From: Chlamydomonas reinhardtii
Taxonomy: Eukaryota; Chlorophyta; Chlorophyceae; Chlamydomonadales; Chlamydomonadaceae
Direction of reading: 5' to 3'
DNA: 64,000 bases
Assembly: GCF_000002595.2 (NCBI RefSeq)
Contig: NC_057020.1
Location: forward strand, 2,026,567-2,090,566
The position numbers were made by a program, and so were the translations under genes. Numbering within the stretch: position 1 is the stretch's first letter; each line of letters begins with the position of its first letter. Below are positions 11,225 to 18,970 of this stretch, one piece after another. The notes beneath the pieces are model-generated. The model did no database searches and was not told where the DNA came from. It saw only the letters and a program-made list of their open reading frames with translations.

Positions 11225-12195
11225 AACAAGACGCTTACCTGGCCGCCACATCCGACACCTGGAAGCACTTCAGTGAAACCTACCGCACCAAAGCCCTCAC
11301 CACCACCAACACCCTGTATGGACACCAGGAGCGGGTGCAGCACGTAATAGCCCGCACCACCAGCAAAGGTTCGCCGTACTACCGAGTCCAGTGGGAACCC
11401 ACCGTCATCACCCCCGGCTCCCTCACCCTCTACGCCCGCAACCGCTACCGCCCCAAACCCGGCGGCCTTACCTGGCTCCTTACCCCAGGCAACGAACCTC
11501 GCGTCCTGGTGGAATGGGAAGACCTGGAAGAACCCGCCGCTACCCTGGAGGCACAAGACAACAAACAAGAACTCCTGGACGCCCTGCACGCCCGCCTTGC
11601 TGTCCCCCTGGCCCCCCGCCCCCCGGCCCCCGCTAGCGACACGCACCTAAACCCTGACCAGCGACAGGGCCGCTGGACAGATGCCAGCAACGACACTGCA
11701 CGAGGGCAACGCACTCTGCGCCACTACGTCGACATCAACGTCGAGCCATGCAACCCCCGCCGAGACATCCGCCCCACACAAACATACACCATCCAGCTCG
11801 GTATTCTCCCCGACCCTGGCTCCACGGCACACAGCACTCACCTGGCGCATGTGTACGACCCCCGCGGACGGTGCATGGGCACCATCAGCGCAGAGCGGCT
11901 CAACCTCCTCTGGCAACGCTACCAGCATGCACAAACAACCTGGCCCGAAGCGCACGCCAAATACGACCAGGGCAGAGGCTTTGCGGCGGCCATCGCCCGC
12001 CTGCTCCTCCGATACAAACCCGGGGGCGGCTCCAAATCCCACCCTGTCACTGAAAAAGGAGAACGCATTCTGTGCGACGGATTGACACAAACCCTGCACA
12101 CGGCAATAGGCTTCGTGTCGCGCACATTCGCGTTCGCATTTCGACAGCACTCCGCTAATAGGCAGCACAACAGAGCTCTTCGCATCACCCCTTAA
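11225..12195 (+). CDS. LINE frame 1: chromodomain-like segment, otherwise unknown
   Basis: An open frame enters from the left duplication and runs to a stop at 12195. Near 11329-11430 the segment RVQHVIARTTSKGSPYYRVQ plus WEP resembles a chromodomain (conserved aromatic and WEP positions). A second WEDLEEP stretch follows at about 11510. The rest (WTDASNDTARGQRTLRHYVD; GRGFAAAIARLLLRYKPG) is not recognised and could be the connection region after a lost reverse transcriptase. The next frame is shifted by one base, so the two could be one protein interrupted by a change, or two proteins. Chromodomain assignment is by eye and tentative. Confidence 0.5.
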
Positions 12196-12241
12196 CGTCT
12201 CGGAAGCCGCCACCACCTACTACACACTGTACGAAGAAGAC

Positions 12242-14368
12242 ATGCTCTTTGGGGCCAACTATGACGCGTACTCCCAGCCATGGGATGGAATTGCTGTCGC
12301 CTACCCCGAACCCAACACCGAAGACGGAGCTCACGCGGTCCGATGGGCACTGGCATGGGCCGAACACACCGAAACCCTTACAAACACCCGCAACCCGCCA
12401 ACCACTGCCACGCTGATCATCCTCCCCACCCAACGCAACGCGCCATACACACGATACCTCGCCCACCCCAGTGTCACACTCCTTGGCAGCATTTCCGCCA
12501 CAGCAACACACGCCCTTCTCGGCCAGATCCACAACGACGCAGGCATCACCTTAAAACATGACCTGGTGCTGGTCAGCAATACACCCGGAGCCCAACTCGC
12601 CCAGCCCATACGCGACGCCCTAAGCACGTCTCTATACCTCTCAGGCATGCCCGTCGAACCGCAGCCCCAACTCACCTGGGCCCACACACGGTGGGTGACC
12701 AAACAGGTCCGCCGGATGACCCGCACCCGCCCGGCAGCCCCCCGAGTAACACCCCCTCCCGTACCGGCCACGCCAGCCACCCTGGCCCCGTTCGCGGCCA
12801 CCCAACCCCTACGCCTCAATCCCTGCGAAGGCTTCTACACCGATGGCTCAGTACAGAAAGACGCCCTTGGTCAGCCCAGCGCGTGGGGGGCCGCAGCGAT
12901 CGATGCCCGCACGTCCCAAACGTATCAGATCGACGTCAACCCTGGACAACACGGCTGCAACACCATAACAAGATGCGAGCTCTCGGCCATACACCAAGTG
13001 CTCAAGCTCGACGAAGTGCAAGCGCTCCCCGAAGTCACAGTTTACACCGACTCCGCTGCGTCGCTATTCCTCATCCGCAAAACAATCAACCAGCCCCAAC
13101 TCCTTACCTTCAGCAAACACAAAGCGCTGCTGGATAACATCCTCGCGCTCCTGAAACGCCGCTCCCACGCCGGCCGCCGGACAAACCTCCTCAAGGTCAA
13201 AGCACATTCAGGGATCACGTACAATGAACTCGCAGATCAGGCGGCGGTGAAAACCGCCAAGGGAGAAGAGATGCCCGGGGCCGAGTGGCTGGTCGAGGAG
13301 TCCGATAACGACCCGCGTAGTAAATACTACTGGATACGTAAAACTATCAAACCGACTGTGGAAGGGGTGCCACGAGAGAAGAACGAAGGACACTACGCGC
13401 ATGACCTCAACCGCGGCATCGCCACGCTCGCAGCCCCGCACATCGCCCAAGGCCACACCCGCGAAACCCTCTACACTGGTTTCGTAGCCAACGCCATCCC
13501 AGACCTGGATATCAAATCCAGCACCCGAACCCTGAACCTGCAATCAGGCCGACACCGCAAGGCCAAACGCTGCATGGACTACTTATACGGGCAACTGTGG
13601 AACAACAAACTCGCAGCCCGCTTCGGCCGCACAGTTACAGGCCGCCGAGCCCCCCGCGCTGGCCCCGATACCCCCGCCCCATGCCCACTCTGCCGCGGAC
13701 CCGACTCCGGCGGCCACATAATGGGAGGCTGCCACAACCCCCAACTCCGTGCAATGTACATTAAACGACACAACATTGCAGTCCAGGCCATCGCACGAGC
13801 CATCTCCCGCGGTGACTGCGGCGGCTGCTACATGGTAATGGACGCCACGTCTAAAGCCGATCTGCCAGACTACGCGGCTGACAACCGCTTGCCGCCATGG
13901 CTGCTCCCCGACCAGGAGGGCAAACCAGCAGGACGCCACCTACACTACCGCCCCGACATCCTACTAATTCCTTCCATCTCCCTCGCCGCAGCCCTAAACC
14001 CAGACTTTGTCGTGCTGCCCAGCGAACACGACACCATCCACATCATCGAAGCAGGATACACCGCCGACACGAACCACGCCGCCAAGCAACACGAAAAAGC
14101 ACAACAGCACCAGGCCCTTGCAGCCGACCTGCGGGAAGCGGGATGGAAAGTGCAATACACCCCACAGAGTGCCATCAGCCTCGGGTTTGCAGGTACAATC
14201 CACAAAGATCTCCACCCCCTCCTCACCTCCCTGGGCGTCACCTCCCACAAAGCGAGGCAGTGCTGCGACACCCTACACGACCACGCAGTCGCCACCCTCA
14301 ACCACATAGTCCTGACCAGACGGCGCCTCGAACGGGGACTGCCAACCGGCAACCCAGAAGGGATGTAG
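12242..14368 (+). CDS. LINE frame 2: RNase H domain and zinc knuckle
   Basis: 708 residues from ATG 12242, with the frame open further upstream. The RNase H catalytic set is complete: D201 (FYTDGS), E246 (RCELSAI), D270 (VYTDSA) and D332 (NELADQAAV). A zinc knuckle CPLCRGPDSGGHIMGGC starts at residue 481. Upstream, TELFASPLN, YYTLYEEDMLFGANYDAYSQ and the following A-PEPN region recall, from memory, PCIF1-type methyltransferase domains, but the usual NPPF motif is not present; treat this as a hypothesis. In retrotransposition RNase H removes the RNA template strand. The C-terminal 200 residues (ADLREAGWKVQYTPQSAISL) are unassigned. The frame is uninterrupted, consistent with a young copy. Confidence 0.7.
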   Translation: MLFGANYDAYSQPWDGIAVAYPEPNTEDGAHAVRWALAWAEHTETLTNTRNPPTTATLIILPTQRNAPYTRYLAHPSVTLLGSISATATHALLGQIHNDAGITLKHDLVLVSNTPGAQLAQPIRDALSTSLYLSGMPVEPQPQLTWAHTRWVTKQVRRMTRTRPAAPRVTPPPVPATPATLAPFAATQPLRLNPCEGFYTDGSVQKDALGQPSAWGAAAIDARTSQTYQIDVNPGQHGCNTITRCELSAIHQVLKLDEVQALPEVTVYTDSAASLFLIRKTINQPQLLTFSKHKALLDNILALLKRRSHAGRRTNLLKVKAHSGITYNELADQAAVKTAKGEEMPGAEWLVEESDNDPRSKYYWIRKTIKPTVEGVPREKNEGHYAHDLNRGIATLAAPHIAQGHTRETLYTGFVANAIPDLDIKSSTRTLNLQSGRHRKAKRCMDYLYGQLWNNKLAARFGRTVTGRRAPRAGPDTPAPCPLCRGPDSGGHIMGGCHNPQLRAMYIKRHNIAVQAIARAISRGDCGGCYMVMDATSKADLPDYAADNRLPPWLLPDQEGKPAGRHLHYRPDILLIPSISLAAALNPDFVVLPSEHDTIHIIEAGYTADTNHAAKQHEKAQQHQALAADLREAGWKVQYTPQSAISLGFAGTIHKDLHPLLTSLGVTSHKARQCCDTLHDHAVATLNHIVLTRRRLERGLPTGNPEGM

Positions 14369-14510
14369 CATCCCGGCGGGGCGCAGGCCTAGCCTGCACG
14401 CCCGCCCGCCGCCAAATGCTCGGTAGTGGGGGCGTACAGGAGGTGGGTCTGACCCACCTCCTCATCTCCCCCCACTCCCTTAATCCACACCACTTGCCTA
14501 CGGCAGGGTG

Positions 14511-14531
14511 TATCTATTTCTATTTCTATTT
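14511..14531 (+). repeat. LINE 3' tail, TATTTC tandem repeat
   Basis: About three TATTTC units immediately before the right-hand duplication. It marks the 3' end of the insert in place of a poly(A) tail. Confidence 0.75.
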
Positions 14532-15419
14532 CGCGCGGCGCCGCCCGAGAACCGGCGCCGGCGCGCGGTTGAGACCTGCCGGTATCTGGTTTGCAATCTT
14601 TGCAGGCGACCACAGCGTGGCACGGTGTGTGGTAGGCCGCAGCAGTGAGGAATGTTGTGGCTAGAGGAGTTTCTGCTGCTGGTTGCCCTGTGCTGGCTGT
14701 GCTGTTGCTTGGCAGCGGAACGTGGCGGGACGCATGGCGGGCCGTGCCTGTACAAACCGACCCGCCCCGGCCACCGTATGTCCGGGAGATGAGATAGACG
14801 CTTGCAGCCTCAGACTGGAGACGTAGCGTGGGCTCAGCCCACTTTTCCTGTCCTCAAAACGCGTAATATTACTTGCTATTTCCTATTGTAGAAAAATAGG
14901 CAGCAGGTAAAACTCGGCCGGAGTGAGAAGCGACCTCGCGCGTCCATGGACTTTAATTGACTGGCGACTGTGGCGACTCGTTGCGAGGTAAAGGGCCCGA
15001 GGCGCAGAATTAAGAGGAAAGTCATACTGGACTACACCAGGCAAAAGACCACCGCGCAAACTAGGTACCAAGTCTACTGAACCAGCCAGTTTTGCCTGCG
15101 TCAGGGGTGTGGGGCTGAGTCCCAGGCCGTCGGCTGTGGCTGCAGGCACGGCTAAAGGAGCAGCCGGCGCTCAAGCGCTGTCAGGCGGGGATACCCAGCG
15201 CGCGGGTGGCGTCAGCAGCTGACCATGAGCGGCGAATACGCTACCTCTACTCTGGAGGTGGCGTGGACGCGGCGGCGGCGGCCGGGTCTGCGCCTGCGCC
15301 GGTGCAACAGTACGGGCTGTGGCACCTACTCCGTTTCTACCGGCAGTGGGGCCAGCGGCGGTGGCGCCTGACTGTCCATGTGCGGACGCAGAAGGTGGGG
15401 GTTGAGGGGAGGGGGCCAG
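14532..15419 (+). repeat. 888-bp direct duplication, right copy
   Basis: Partner of 10337-11224. Its left edge abuts the TATTTC tail and its right edge continues into the rest of the Fanzor-like gene (AGATGCATCC), which shows that 15420 onward was the original continuation of 11224. Confidence 0.85.
14756..14851 (+). ncRNA. Candidate structured RNA or end-hairpin array, copy D (right)
   Basis: Duplicate of 10561-10656 produced by the 888-bp duplication. Its position directly upstream of the retained Fanzor exons makes it the 3' end of a neighbouring, earlier element rather than of the gene that follows. Confidence 0.4.
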
Positions 15420-15954
15420 CAGATGCATCCACACCAACTGCACTGCGCTGACGCTACACCAATGCCACGGGTACAGGTGCTGGAGCACACGGCGCAGCAG
15501 CTGGCTGGTGGAAGGCCCAAGGAGGAGGTCATTGTTGGCTGGGGCAACGCCAACACTGGCTATGGCGGTTGCATCAGCAGGTTGGGGCGGGGCCCAAACC
15601 GGGCACTGCTCCGCCTGCTGGTGGACAAGTACGCGCACCTGGTGGTGTACGTGGACGAGTTCTACACATCGCAGGCAAGATGAGAGCAGACGGGTTGGAA
15701 TGAGTAGACAGGTGGTCGGGTGGACAGGATGGGGCTCGTGTACAGGTAGCCGGGTAGCCAGCAAGGTTCACACTGTACTCCTGCCCCCTCCCTCCCCAGG
15801 TGTGTGCGAAGTGCGGGCGGCGCTTACTCGGCAACGGGCAGCGCTGCCTGCAGGCGGTCGTACCATGGGGGGGCTTACGTGCTCACCAAGTCCAAGTGTG
15901 CAACCACTGCGGGACGGTGTGGGTGAGTCCACTTTGTGGGCGGGCGGCTGGCTG

Positions 15955-16125
15955 GGCGATGGATGGGTGGCTGGGTGGCGGCTCAGTGGGGCTCAGTGGG
16001 TGATGGCTGGCTGGGTGACGGCTCAGTGGGGCTCAGTGGGGCTCAGTGGGGCGCAGTCGTGGGCTCAGTGGGGCTCAGTGGGTGATGGCTGGGTGACGGC
16101 TGGGTGACGGCTCAGTCGTGGGCTC
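15955..16125. repeat. GGCTCAGTG tandem array in Fanzor intron
   Basis: Imperfect GGGGCTCAGTG and GGGTGATGGCTG units fill the intron between the zinc-ribbon and RuvC III exons. Confidence 0.7.
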
Positions 16126-16234
16126 ACTCACTCTACCCTCCCGACGGTGCAGGGACGTGACGTCAACTCCGCAACCAACATCCGGCACGCGCTGGTGGAA
16201 ATGCTGCTGGGGCACAAGCGACCTGCATCGCTGC

Positions 16235-16238
16235 AGAC

Positions 16239-16282
<44 letters not shown>

Positions 16283-16285
16283 GCG

Positions 16286-16317
<32 letters not shown>

Positions 16318-16375
16318 GGCGGCGGCGGCAGCGGCAGCGGCGGCGGCGGCGGCAGCGGCAGCGGCGGCGGCGCGT
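16235..16375 (+). repeat. GGC trinucleotide tract encoding Gly/Ser linker
   Basis: About 140 bases of GGC and AGC codons within the last Fanzor exon. In frame it encodes a flexible Gly/Ser linker between the nuclease core and the basic tail. The minus-strand copy has a different, GGT/GGC-mixed linker and has lost frame there. Confidence 0.9.
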
Positions 16376-16486
16376 GCGCGCATCTTGGTAGCGGAGGGGG
16401 CGGGAAAGGCCACGTGGAGGAGGAGAGCGCAGCGCCGCCCAAGAAGCGGCGCAAGCGCGCAGGCTGAGGAGCCGGCTGGTGTCTAG

Positions 16487-16564
16487 TGTAGTGCGGTGCT
16501 GTGGAAACGATGGTCTGTCATCTGCTAGCTAGTCCTTTTACTGTCAGGATAACGCAGCACAACA
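16487..16564 (+). repeat. 78-bp target-site duplication, left copy
   Basis: Identical to 16735-16812 (offset 248). Begins TGTAGTGCGGTGCTGTGG, ends CGCAGCACAACA. Confidence 0.85.
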
Positions 16565-16734
16565 AGTGGTATCGAGACCAGCTAAAGTCACGGGTTCGAT
16601 CCGCGCCACCTGCTGGGCACGGAAGTATGCAGGCTCTGCTTCCGGGGATACGTCTGAACTGTGGAGTATCGCAGCTCTGCTCCCGTATCTGCGTGTTGAA
16701 TTCGTCGGGACGCCTCATCTGGAGGGGGGATAGT
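16565..16734 (+). mobile_element. tRNA-derived SINE
   Basis: A 170-bp insert exactly between 78-bp direct repeats. It opens with an A-box-like AGTGGTATCGAGACC and has a B box GGGTTCGATCC 26 bases later, the internal RNA polymerase III promoter of tRNA-derived SINEs. The remainder is a non-tRNA body with no coding capacity. It lies 98 bp downstream of the Fanzor-like stop codon, between the gene and its stem-loop block. Confidence 0.7.
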
Positions 16735-16812
16735 TGTAGTGCGGTGCTGTGGAAACGATGGTCTGTCATCTGCTAGCTAGTCCTTTTACTGTCAGGATAA
16801 CGCAGCACAACA
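16735..16812 (+). repeat. 78-bp target-site duplication, right copy
   Basis: Partner of 16487-16564. Confidence 0.85.
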
Positions 16813-16813
16813 T

Positions 16814-17062
16814 CTAGGTAGCGGTCCGCGGTGGAGCTGGCAGGGCTTGCGTAGCGGCGTGACAAGTAGTGCGGCTGTTGACAACTGTGCTGCGTCTGGC
16901 TGCGGTTGGCTCTGCTGTGGCATCGCGACTGCTAGATAGGCACCTGGTTTGGCTATGTGCCTGTGGAAACCGACCCCGGCTATGTCCGGGCGATGAGGTT
17001 GTTCGGCCTCAGACTGTGGAGGGGCTCAGCCCCTTTTCCCGTGACCGGGGAACACTTGTCCT
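16814..17062 (+). mobile_element. Fanzor-element 3' terminal block, right arm of inverted repeat
   Basis: Inverted copy of 6934-7182. Before the SINE insertion it lay about 350 bp downstream of the Fanzor stop codon. Ends ACACTTGTCC, then TGTCCTCAAAGCGCG, a flank also seen after the D copies. Confidence 0.75.
16966..17061 (+). ncRNA. Candidate structured RNA or end-hairpin array, copy A
   Basis: Hairpins in order: CCCGGCTATGTCCGGG; GAGGTTGTTCGGCCTC; AGGGGC-TCA-GCCCCT; TTCCCGTGACCGGGGAA. The third stem shows G-C for T-A and A-T for G-C pair changes relative to copies C and D, with the TCA loop constant. This is either the scaffold of a Fanzor guide RNA or a set of transposon-end hairpins. Confidence 0.5.
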
Positions 17063-18970
17063 GTCCTCAAAGCGCGTTAGACACGAACATGCGGTCGAGA
17101 TTCGCGTGGCTGCCAGCGCCTTCGCGGCTGCCGTCTTTGCCCCCTTCCCGGCTCTGCGCTTGCTTTCCTTGCGTGTACAGCCACCAACCTGCAGTGCTCG
17201 TATCTTGTAGATGCCCTCAGGCACCCGGCATCTACACATGCGTAGATGACCCTGACCGCGGCATCTACATTGAAGCACCCAAGCCCCCCAACACGTCTAC
17301 GCTTCCCCCATTTTTGCGCCAAAACCGGCCAAAAACGGATTTTGGGCAGATTTCTACAGTGTAGATGGAAGATACGAGCAACCTTCTCGGTAGGCACGAG
17401 CGGCGAATGCTTCTTGCGGGCACGCATGCTACTACTCTGACTGGTGCGTGCATCTAACATAGCGTGGTGATAAGTGCGACCCGCCGGTCCTTTGGTGTGA
17501 TACATGGTTACTAATACCCTCCAGCAGTACTGCTCATGACGAGTGTGGTGGGAACGAATGCGTACGTAGACCAGAGCGGACGGCGGAGTGGGCTTGCAGG
17601 CGGCACGAGAGTAGGCAGTCAGTAGCGCAAGTTGCGAATTCACATGTTACCTCGTAACCGACGATAAACGCTGTGGACGGTCGCGCCCATGGCTGGCTGA
17701 CAGAAAGCGGCTGCTGTATTGGGATGGCTGGGCTGGGCGACGGCGGCCGGGCGTTGCTTGGGACTACCAGAAAGGATGCGCCCGAAACCAACCTGGAGAA
17801 CACCAGCGCCACCGGTGCCCAGCACGACATGTATGGGAGGGAGGGAGGGACAGGAGGCGTGATGCACTGCCGCGGAAAAGCTATGCTCCTCCAGTCAGCA
17901 ACAAGCCACACCACGCCGTGCTTTCACTGTGCTCTGCTTTCCCGCTGCCAGCTTACTAAACACCGACTAGCTTTTCAGCCTGCATCGTTCTGCCTGTGCG
18001 CCCCTGCAAATTCCTGCAGTCGGGCAGGCCGGCAGCGCGTTCGCCGTGCCATAGAAAGTGCACATGCATTAGTAAGGGGACATTGTAACAACTTGCATGG
18101 CTCGTGCGATGCAGGGCAGCTGGATCGATGGTTCTCTACGGCTTGGTCCACGATGCTAGGAGCTGGGGGCGTGAGTGGGGGCCTCTGGGGGCAGGGGCTC
18201 GGCGCGTGGCAGCGGACTGCAGGGGGAGTCAGCGTGAGGAGTGGACGACCAGGGTTGTCGTGCCGAGCCCCTTGTGACTGTCACTTAGTACCGCCGGCTG
18301 CAGCGTGCGGCCTGCGGTTATGTTAGCGGTGGCCTAGCCCGCATTGACGTGCGTGACTGCTCTTCGAGGGCGCGTCTGAACATTGTCATGTCAACTGGTC
18401 CGACCACCGAGACTTCCATGCCAGGGTATACACTTCAGTGCCTGTTTAAACGTGTGAAGCTTGGTGTAGATATGCACCATACGCAGCAACGATCGTGGGC
18501 CTGCTTCCCATGACCATCAAACTGCAGCGGGACGCACATTGCAGTTGCATGGAAACCAGTTCAGCCTCAACAGCTTTTGCGAGCAGCTTTATTGTCAGCG
18601 AGTAGTTGCTAATCCGGCCATACGTCCATCACACCATTTACCCTGCCCAACCGCTGTGAACGCAACATGGGCGCTACACCCACAGAAGCCCTCCCAGAGA
18701 TGCTTCGGTTGTATTAATGTCTGCTTAACTTTACATGTTATATTTTATGGGCAGTGGCACGTCCAAATTATTTGGCGAAGTCACCTCGGCTTCCTGACGA
18801 AGGCCGTCTCAGCCGGCAATCGCATATTTTGCGGCTTTCCAGGGATTTACATATATAGCAATATCTTCCAACGCACTGCTCCAAAAAGCTTTGTTTTGCG
18901 CCGTCTGTCGCGCAATGGCGACCCGGGGCTGCGCCCTGCAGTGACGTTCTGCTAAACGCGCTGCGACAGT
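17063..18970. other. Intergenic region, no gene recognised
   Basis: 1.9 kb upstream of the cyclin gene. A cluster of GTAGATG/CATCTAC inverted motifs lies at about 17205-17365. A TATATA element at about 18850 may belong to the cyclin promoter. Remaining open frames lack codon bias or recognisable domains. Confidence 0.4.

Larger units (their letters stand above)
11225..14531 (+). mobile_element. LINE (non-LTR retrotransposon), 5'-truncated insertion
   Basis: A 3.3-kb insert that interrupts the plus-strand Fanzor-like gene after its first retained exon. It encodes two long reading frames, the second with an RNase H domain and a CPLC..H..C zinc knuckle typical of the region after the reverse transcriptase in LINEs. 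It ends in a short TATTTC tandem tail (about 14511-14531), as many algal LINEs do. No reverse transcriptase or endonuclease motif is present, so the copy is 5'-truncated and cannot move on its own. The flanking duplications are nearly identical, so the insertion is recent. Confidence 0.75.
15146..16467 (+). pseudogene. Fanzor-like (TnpB-related) RNA-guided nuclease, 5'-truncated, C-terminal half in frame
   Basis: Exons 15146-15394, 15477-15674, 15800-15922 and 16153-16467 all join in phase 0. Exon 1 has QARLKEQPALKRCQAGIPSA and WGQRRWRLTVHVRTQK. Exon 2 has PKEEVIVGWGNANTG (RuvC II region) and VDKYAHLVVYVDEFYTSQ. Exon 3 has the zinc ribbon CAKC..CNHCGTVW. Exon 4 has GRDVNSATNIRHAL with the RuvC III aspartate, then about 45 Gly/Ser-rich residues and the basic tail PPKKRRKRAG, NLS-like. 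Fanzors are eukaryotic TnpB homologues that cut DNA guided by an RNA. The intron after exon 2 uses a GC donor. The N-terminal half, including RuvC I, is missing, and the LINE with its duplication lies upstream, so activity is unlikely. Confidence 0.75.

Noticed and set aside
11225-14531. A complete autonomous LINE
   Set aside because: No reverse transcriptase catalytic motif or endonuclease could be found in any frame.
10337-15419. The 888-bp repeats as long terminal repeats of an LTR retrotransposon
   Set aside because: They contain a Fanzor exon and stem-loops that continue into flanking gene sequence, lack TG..CA ends, and the insert ends in a TATTTC tail with a LINE-type zinc knuckle.
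15955-16125. CRISPR-like array in the Fanzor intron
   Set aside because: Units are degenerate tandem repeats with no unique spacers.
16565-16640. A functional tRNA gene
   Set aside because: A- and B-box-like motifs are present, but no full cloverleaf or acceptor stem; it sits inside a 170-bp insert with target duplications, as a SINE does.
6934-17062. Helitron ends
   Set aside because: Terminal hairpins are present, but no CTRR 3' end, 5' TC or Rep/helicase motifs were found.
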